DNA from: Fusobacteriota bacterium
GTDB lineage: Bacteria; Bacillota; TC1
NCBI GenBank assembly: GCA_022615965.1
Contig: JAKEGG010000013.1
Span: 1 to 42,887 of the forward strand
Direction of reading: 5' to 3'
DNA length: 42,887 nucleotides
Shown here piece after piece: positions 39,662 through 42,887 of this stretch. Below the pieces are notes generated by a model. The model did not search any database. It was not told the DNA's origin and saw nothing but the letters and a program-made list of their open reading frames with translations. How positions within the stretch are numbered: the first letter of the stretch is position 1; each line of letters starts with the position of its first letter. The position numbers and the translations under genes are program-made.

Positions 39662-40340
39662 GAAAAAACTTGGGGAAGTTGGCAGCAGTTCACTGGAAGG
39701 TGCAATAGTTTTCCCTATGGTATTTATGGTGATATTTGTCTTGGTTGGAATTTTATTTTTCTTTTTTAATCAGTATAATATTTTGATTTCTGCTGATTAT
39801 ACCATGAGAAAAGCCTGTTATGAGTGGTATGAGGGTAAAAAGCTGTATGAGGATATTTTAGGTGAAGCTGGGGGAGAAATGAAGCTAGCCAAGGTAGAAG
39901 ATCTCTTTGTGGATTCGGTGGAGCCAGTATTTACAGGTAGCCTGAGTAGTAATTGGGGGATAGATAATTGGTTGTTTTATAGAGAATTGGTTTTTGAAGG
40001 TGGTTTTAGTGGCTTTTGGGAGTCTAAAATCAAGGAGTCCTTTCCTTTTTATAGAGGCTCTGTATTTGTTAGGAATTATATTTATACCAGAGAGCTTTTA
40101 GAGGATGCTTTAGCTTATCTTGGTGAAGATGAAGCTTCAGATGAGGAAACTGGTGGCCAGGTGGTATATGTTGTTGATGATAATGTAGAGGAACAGGAGT
40201 ATGATAGGATATATCATATTTATGGTGATTGTCAGTACTTAAAAAGGGGAGAGATAAAGTCTTTGGACAAGTCAGACTGTCGTTCTGCTGGTTTTAGATG
40301 CTGCAGGATCTGTCTGGCCAGGAAAACAGGTATGGACTAA
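39651..40340 (+). CDS. TadE-like pilus protein with a Cys-rich C-terminal box
   Basis: A 229-residue protein counted from ATG 39651, which overlaps the pilin gene by 11 bp; an earlier TTG/ATG at 39603-39606 is possible and neither has a clear ribosome site. SSSLEGAIVFPMVFMVIFVLVG is the TadE/pseudopilin-type N-terminal helix (read in two parts, SSSLEGAIVF and PMVFMVIFVL). The large external part has no known fold until the end, where IYHIYGDCQYLKRGEIKSL then CCRICLARK forms a C-C-CxxC box like the small Cys domain found at the end of many clostridial TadE proteins and some nucleases. It probably binds zinc. Confidence 0.75.
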   Translation: MASRKKLGEVGSSSLEGAIVFPMVFMVIFVLVGILFFFFNQYNILISADYTMRKACYEWYEGKKLYEDILGEAGGEMKLAKVEDLFVDSVEPVFTGSLSSNWGIDNWLFYRELVFEGGFSGFWESKIKESFPFYRGSVFVRNYIYTRELLEDALAYLGEDEASDEETGGQVVYVVDDNVEEQEYDRIYHIYGDCQYLKRGEIKSLDKSDCRSAGFRCCRICLARKTGMD

Positions 40341-40379
40341 TGTGTGTTTTAAGGTTAAAATGTTTATGAGGTGAATTTG

Positions 40380-40577
40380 ATGTACAAAGAAGGAATGTTG
40401 GTCATGATGAAAAAACCTCATCCTTGTGGTGGGAATACCTGGAAAATTTTAAGGGTAGGAGCTGATTTCAGAATAGAGTGTACCAATTGCAAAAGGAGTA
40501 TTATGTTAACCAGAGAAGAGTTCACTAAAAGAGTTAAAAAGATTATAGAAGAGGATTTAGGAGGAGAAAATGTATAA
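40380..40577 (+). CDS. DUF951-family small protein
   Basis: A 65-residue protein with MVMMKKPHPCGGNTW, RVGADFRIECTNCKRSIML and KRVKKI, the DUF951 pattern of Firmicutes; function is not established. Cys in PCG and CTNC suggest metal binding. The ATG at 40380 has GAGGTG 6 nt upstream. Its end overlaps the ssb start by 8 bp, so the two are coupled. Confidence 0.85.
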   Translation: MYKEGMLVMMKKPHPCGGNTWKILRVGADFRIECTNCKRSIMLTREEFTKRVKKIIEEDLGGENV

Positions 40578-40974
40578 TAAGGTTACTTTAGTAGGTAGAT
40601 TGGTTAGAGATCCAGAGCTTAGGTATACTCCAGGTGGAAAGGCAGTGGCAAATTTTACCATAGCTGTGGATAGAGGATTCAAGGACAAGGAAACAGGTGA
40701 AAGCAGCGCTGATTTTATTAAAGTCACTACCTGGGATAAGCAAGCTGAAAATGTGAGCAATATGTTAAAAAAGGGCAGACTTGTGTTAGTAGATGGTAGT
40801 ATCAGAACTGGCAGCTATGAAAAGGATGGTCAAAAGGTTTACACAACAGAGGTTCATGCTGTAAGAGTTGTCTTTTTAGATCGAGGGGAAAAGGTAGCTG
40901 AAGGTGGTTCTGGCAGTGTAGAAGATGTATTTTTCGGTGGCCAGGGCATCGATGATGATGATGTTCCATTTTAA
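40570..40974 (+). CDS. ssb: Single-stranded DNA-binding protein
   Basis: A 134-residue SSB with the N-terminal OB fold (YNKVTLVGRLVRDPELRYTPGGKAVANF, given here as the usual opening in order) and the acidic C-terminal tip DDDDVPF that recruits repair and replication partners. The linker is shorter than in the main replicative SSB, and it is not in the usual rpsF-ssb-rpsR cluster, so it may be a second SSB, used for example in uptake or repair. AGGAGG precedes the ATG. Confidence 0.93.
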   Translation: MYNKVTLVGRLVRDPELRYTPGGKAVANFTIAVDRGFKDKETGESSADFIKVTTWDKQAENVSNMLKKGRLVLVDGSIRTGSYEKDGQKVYTTEVHAVRVVFLDRGEKVAEGGSGSVEDVFFGGQGIDDDDVPF

Positions 40975-40990
40975 ATATGGGTGTTGACTA

Positions 40991-41019
40991 AAAGACTAAG
41001 CATAAGCTTAGTCTTTTTT
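40991..41019 (+). terminator. Terminator after ssb
   Basis: AAAGACTAAGC (40991-41001) pairs with GCTTAGTCTTT (41006-41016) around ATAA and runs into T6. Confidence 0.9.
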
Positions 41020-41122
41020 CTGATATTTTAAAACCTTTTTGATTTTCAGGTGTCTTAAATAGTGAGAGGGATAAAAACTATTACTTATTAGTATTTATCC
41101 ACATTATATTGATTTAACCTAA

Positions 41123-41168
41123 CCCCCCCAAAAAGTTGGAATTGACCTGAAGGTCAATTCCAACTTTT
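41123..41168 (+). repeat. C7 tract followed by a 17-bp perfect hairpin
   Basis: Seven C (41123-41129), then AAAAGTTGGAATTGACC (41131-41147) pairs without error with GGTCAATTCCAACTTTT (41152-41168) around a TGAA tetraloop. It follows the ssb terminator by about 110 bp and is not followed by a long T-run on the plus strand. On the minus strand the stem runs into T5 then G7. It could be a small RNA's terminator, a mobile-element scar or a structured leader of the next gene. Confidence 0.8.
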
Positions 41169-41242
41169 ACTCCTTTATGGATAAATTTGTCCAGAGGATA
41201 TATAATAGGTTTAGAATAAAAATCTGGAAATGAGGTTAGATA

Positions 41243-41743
41243 GTGGATAGATATGATGTTTATAAGGGAAATAAAAATAAGTTGGTCAATATAGTAGTAT
41301 TAATAATTTTATTGGTTTTTGTCTGGTTGAATGATATTGCAATAAATTTTCAAATAATGGCTACAATCATAGTAGGAAGTGGTGTCCTATACTATCTTAA
41401 TATGGTTTTTTCCAAGATGACCATCAGTGAAAATGAACTTGAATATACCTCTATGTTTGTAAACAGGAAGATGTCTTTTCATAATATAATCGGCGTTGAC
41501 TGTAAAAAGAGGGCTTTCAGCAGAATATTTGGAGGAGCTTTTAGGGAAACAGGTGTTTTTAAAAAAATCATCCTGGTCAGTGATGAAGAAAAGTTATTTT
41601 ATGTTGATTCAGTTTTTGCTAATAGTATTCAGCTATGGTATCAGACCTTAGGCCAGCTGATGGATAAGGATATTTTGATTACTGATAATGCCAAGGATGC
41701 CTACGCCTATATTTTAAACAAGGATATAGGGGTCTATAAGTAA
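41243..41743 (+). CDS. Two-helix membrane protein with PH-like cytoplasmic domain
   Basis: A 166-residue protein of unknown function. Two membrane helices near the N-terminus (about 14-31 and 35-54) are followed by a beta-rich domain of about 100 residues (MTISENELEYTSMFVNRKMSFHNI read in parts, then GVDCKKRAFSRIFGG), the layout of bacterial PH-domain membrane proteins. It starts at GTG 41243 with GAGG 7 nt upstream; the frame has no better start. It is unlinked to a clear operon: 56 bp separate it from the MpsC-like gene. Confidence 0.6.
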   Translation: MDRYDVYKGNKNKLVNIVVLIILLVFVWLNDIAINFQIMATIIVGSGVLYYLNMVFSKMTISENELEYTSMFVNRKMSFHNIIGVDCKKRAFSRIFGGAFRETGVFKKIILVSDEEKLFYVDSVFANSIQLWYQTLGQLMDKDILITDNAKDAYAYILNKDIGVYK

Positions 41744-41799
41744 GGTTAGCTTGCAACTGATCATAAAAATTGATATTATCAATATGTTGAGGTGGTTAT

Positions 41800-42137
41800 A
41801 TGACAAAGGGGCAAATTGAAGCACAGTTAAGTGAAGCAATAAGCAAGTTTGAACTAAACTATATGGGTAGAGGTCCGGATCAGATTCGTACCATTATCCT
41901 GCAAGACATGATAATAATCAGACAAAATGGATTTTTGAGTATATCGGAAGAGAACCTGGCTCAAAGCAAAGATGGAGTTGAACTGGTAAAAAAGTCCGGA
42001 CTTCTCTTTTTGAAAGCTCCAGAGAGATGTTAGAAGGTATTATCAAGTCTATCCTGGATCTAGAGATCGTCAGTACTAAAACCGGAGAAAAAATAATCAT
42101 TATAGTCGCCGATCGCAACCTGGAAAAAGAATTTTAA
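41800..42137 (+). CDS. MpsC/DUF2294-family protein requiring a -1 frameshift
   Basis: Reading from ATG 41800 (GAGGTGG upstream) gives MTKGQIEAQLSEAISKF... YMGRGPDQIRT, the start of the DUF2294/MpsC family. The frame stops at 42031-42033, but from 41994 the -1 frame gives VRTSLFESSREML... STKTGEK... ADRNLEKEF, the expected rest of the family, ending at TAA 42135-42137. The join is at A AAA AAG (41988-41994), a classical -1 slippery heptamer in the right phase, with GGAG (41974-41977) exactly 10 nt before it. A shifted product is 112 residues, normal for the family. Either the gene uses programmed frameshifting, or one A has been lost from the run. MpsC is linked to the MpsAB bicarbonate/ion system, which fits the carbonic anhydrase nearby. 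Confidence 0.75.
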
Positions 42138-42175
42138 ACTGGAAGACCAATAAAAAGCATCAGCTAGTTATCAGT

Positions 42176-42206
42176 AGGCCAGCAACATTAAACGTGTTGT
42201 TGGCCT
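42176..42206 (+). repeat. 12-bp inverted repeat after the MpsC-like gene
   Basis: AGGCCAGCAACA (42176-42187) pairs with TGTTGTTGGCCT (42195-42206), one G-U, 7-nt loop. No T-run follows, so it is a weak terminator or an RNA-stability element 20 bp before the next ribosome site. Confidence 0.65.
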
Positions 42207-42248
42207 GTATATATATTAAGGAGAAAGCTATATGAGGAAAATTTCCAA

Positions 42249-42455
42249 GTGGCTTGTAAAATTTTGGGTCTTAAGGTTCAAGATAAGGATATACTCGAAG
42301 GCAGCTTGTATCATACTCTTTTAGCTTCAGCCAGACCGATTCTTTTACATCTGACTGGCAGTGACAAGGATTTGTTCAGTGATACATTGGAAGAGGAGAA
42401 GGTTCTTAAAAAGTGGATCATTAAAATGGGTTTATTAAGAGGGAGTTTAGGTTAA
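42249..42455 (+). CDS. Small unrecognised protein upstream of carbonic anhydrase, probably frameshifted at its start
   Basis: The clear protein-like frame is 42249-42455 (ACKILGLKVQDKDILEGS... KKWIIKMGLLRG), 68 residues from a GTG. The best ribosome site and start, AAGGAG then ATG at 42232, are in a different frame that ends after 30 codons. Adding one A to the AAAA run at 42238-42241 would fuse them as M-R-K-N-F-Q-V-A-C-K. So the true gene is likely to start at 42232 with a one-base deletion; alternatively GTG 42249 is used with GAGGAA as ribosome site. Family not recognised. It abuts the carbonic anhydrase start, so it is probably in the same operon. Confidence 0.5.
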   Translation: MACKILGLKVQDKDILEGSLYHTLLASARPILLHLTGSDKDLFSDTLEEEKVLKKWIIKMGLLRGSLG

Positions 42456-42887
42456 ATGGATAAATTATTAGAGGGAATCATCAAGTTTAAAAGAGAGGAT
42501 TTTTTAAAAAACCGAGAGTTATTTAGTGATTTAAAGGATAGTCAGAAACCTCATACCTTGTTCATTACTTGTTCTGATTCTAGAATCGATCCTAATCTGA
42601 TTACTGGTTCCAGACCTGGGGACCTGTTTATCATCAGGAATATTGCTAATATCATTCCTCCTTTCAGGGAGACTTCTGAATATGTAGCTACTACCTCTGG
42701 GGTTGAATATGCTGTATTGGTTTTAGGTGTTGAGAATATTATTGTTTGTGGTCATTCTAACTGTGGTGGTTGTGCTGCTAGTTTAAATGGTGGCGAGTTG
42801 ATCGAAGGCTTGCCTCATACCAGGAAATGGCTGGAGCTTTTAGGTGAAGCCAAGGAGAAGATTGCTCATAGTAAAGATGTGGAAGCC
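42456..42887 (+). CDS. Beta-class carbonic anhydrase (partial, runs off the window)
   Basis: This gene is open to the window's end. From ATG 42456, directly after the preceding stop, it encodes MDKLLEGIIKFKREDFLKN, then LFITCSDSRIDPNLI and VVCGHSNCGGC-like text (IIVCGHSNCGGCAA). The zinc ligands Cys (in CSDSR), His and Cys (in GHSNC) and the Asp-Arg dyad of beta carbonic anhydrases are all present. It interconverts CO2 and bicarbonate. The first 144 residues are visible; about 50-60 more would be usual. Neighbouring MpsC-like gene suggests a bicarbonate-related cluster. Confidence 0.92.
   Translation, partial: MDKLLEGIIKFKREDFLKNRELFSDLKDSQKPHTLFITCSDSRIDPNLITGSRPGDLFIIRNIANIIPPFRETSEYVATTSGVEYAVLVLGVENIIVCGHSNCGGCAASLNGGELIEGLPHTRKWLELLGEAKEKIAHSKDVEA

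Noticed and set aside
42232-42324. 30-codon frame with a perfect ribosome site
   Set aside because: The peptide looks random while the overlapping frame looks like a real protein; best explained as the start of a frameshifted gene.
1-42887. Alternative genetic code with TGA as Trp
   Set aside because: TGA ends several genes exactly where their families end (for example the CLC gene at 16997 and tadB at 38692), so TGA is a normal stop.
1-42887. tRNA, rRNA, CRISPR, insertion sequence or phage genes
   Set aside because: None could be found on either strand; gene gaps are short and accounted for by promoters, leaders and terminators.

Overview
The window is AT-rich DNA with Shine-Dalgarno-led genes, frequent TTG and GTG starts, Rho-independent terminators and A/T-rich sigma-A promoters. 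Its gene set (lipoproteins, SipW/TasA-type proteins, a secretin-free Tad pilus locus, DUF951, GH25 lysozyme, formate-tetrahydrofolate ligase, YedF, rubrerythrin-like protein) points to an anaerobic, monoderm low-GC Firmicute, most likely a clostridium in the broad sense. I cannot name the genus. No rRNA, tRNA, CRISPR array, transposase or phage gene is visible.

Layout. 1-4100: a molybdate ABC operon in the order modB-modC-modA behind a 123-bp tandem duplication of its own promoter and start codon, then the selenium-associated protein YedF and a rubrerythrin-like protein. 4113-6137: a GtrII-like membrane protein on the minus strand and a small zinc-ribbon-like protein. 6205-13911: an ECF sigma factor fused to a membrane segment and an exported Asp-rich repeat tail, followed by a surface-structure operon: a VWA/SpaA-like giant, three TasA/camelysin-like proteins, an IPQTG-anchored protein and a SipW signal peptidase. 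14077-17526: HD hydrolase, transglutaminase lipoprotein, CLC-type antiporter of the fluoride-like class and inorganic pyrophosphatase. 17630-20359: an ECF-transporter S component coupled to a TudS-like desulfidase, and an APC permease. 20451-25876: tilS, ftsH, ndk, fhs. 25979-27281 (minus): GH25 lysozyme and folE. 27508-29729: rplM, rpsI, metY. 29793-31972 (minus): Nudix, HAD phosphatase and class II aldolase. 32406-35111: a large unrecognised protein with a transglutaminase-like Cys/His pattern plus a molybdopterin-binding-domain protein. 35108-40340: a reverse-strand unknown, then a Tad pilus locus (CpaE-like, CpaF, TadB, TadC, Flp1-type pilin, TadE-like). 40380-40974: DUF951 and ssb. 41243-42887: a membrane protein, a frameshifted MpsC/DUF2294 protein, a small frameshifted protein and a beta carbonic anhydrase that runs off the end.

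How it fits together. Molybdate import, YedF and the molybdopterin-binding protein are consistent with selenium/molybdenum enzyme chemistry elsewhere in the genome. The sigma factor and the TasA-like operon are adjacent and may form a sense-and-build module for a surface fibre; this is the best candidate for an undescribed system. CLC plus pyrophosphatase looks like a fluoride-resistance pair. The S component plus TudS-like enzyme looks like import and desulfuration of a thiolated compound. Two sites of reading-frame damage or recoding stand out: an in-frame TGA in cpaF, and an A AAA AAG slippery site with an internal Shine-Dalgarno in the MpsC-like gene. No search or computation was run; family names rest on motifs read by eye.
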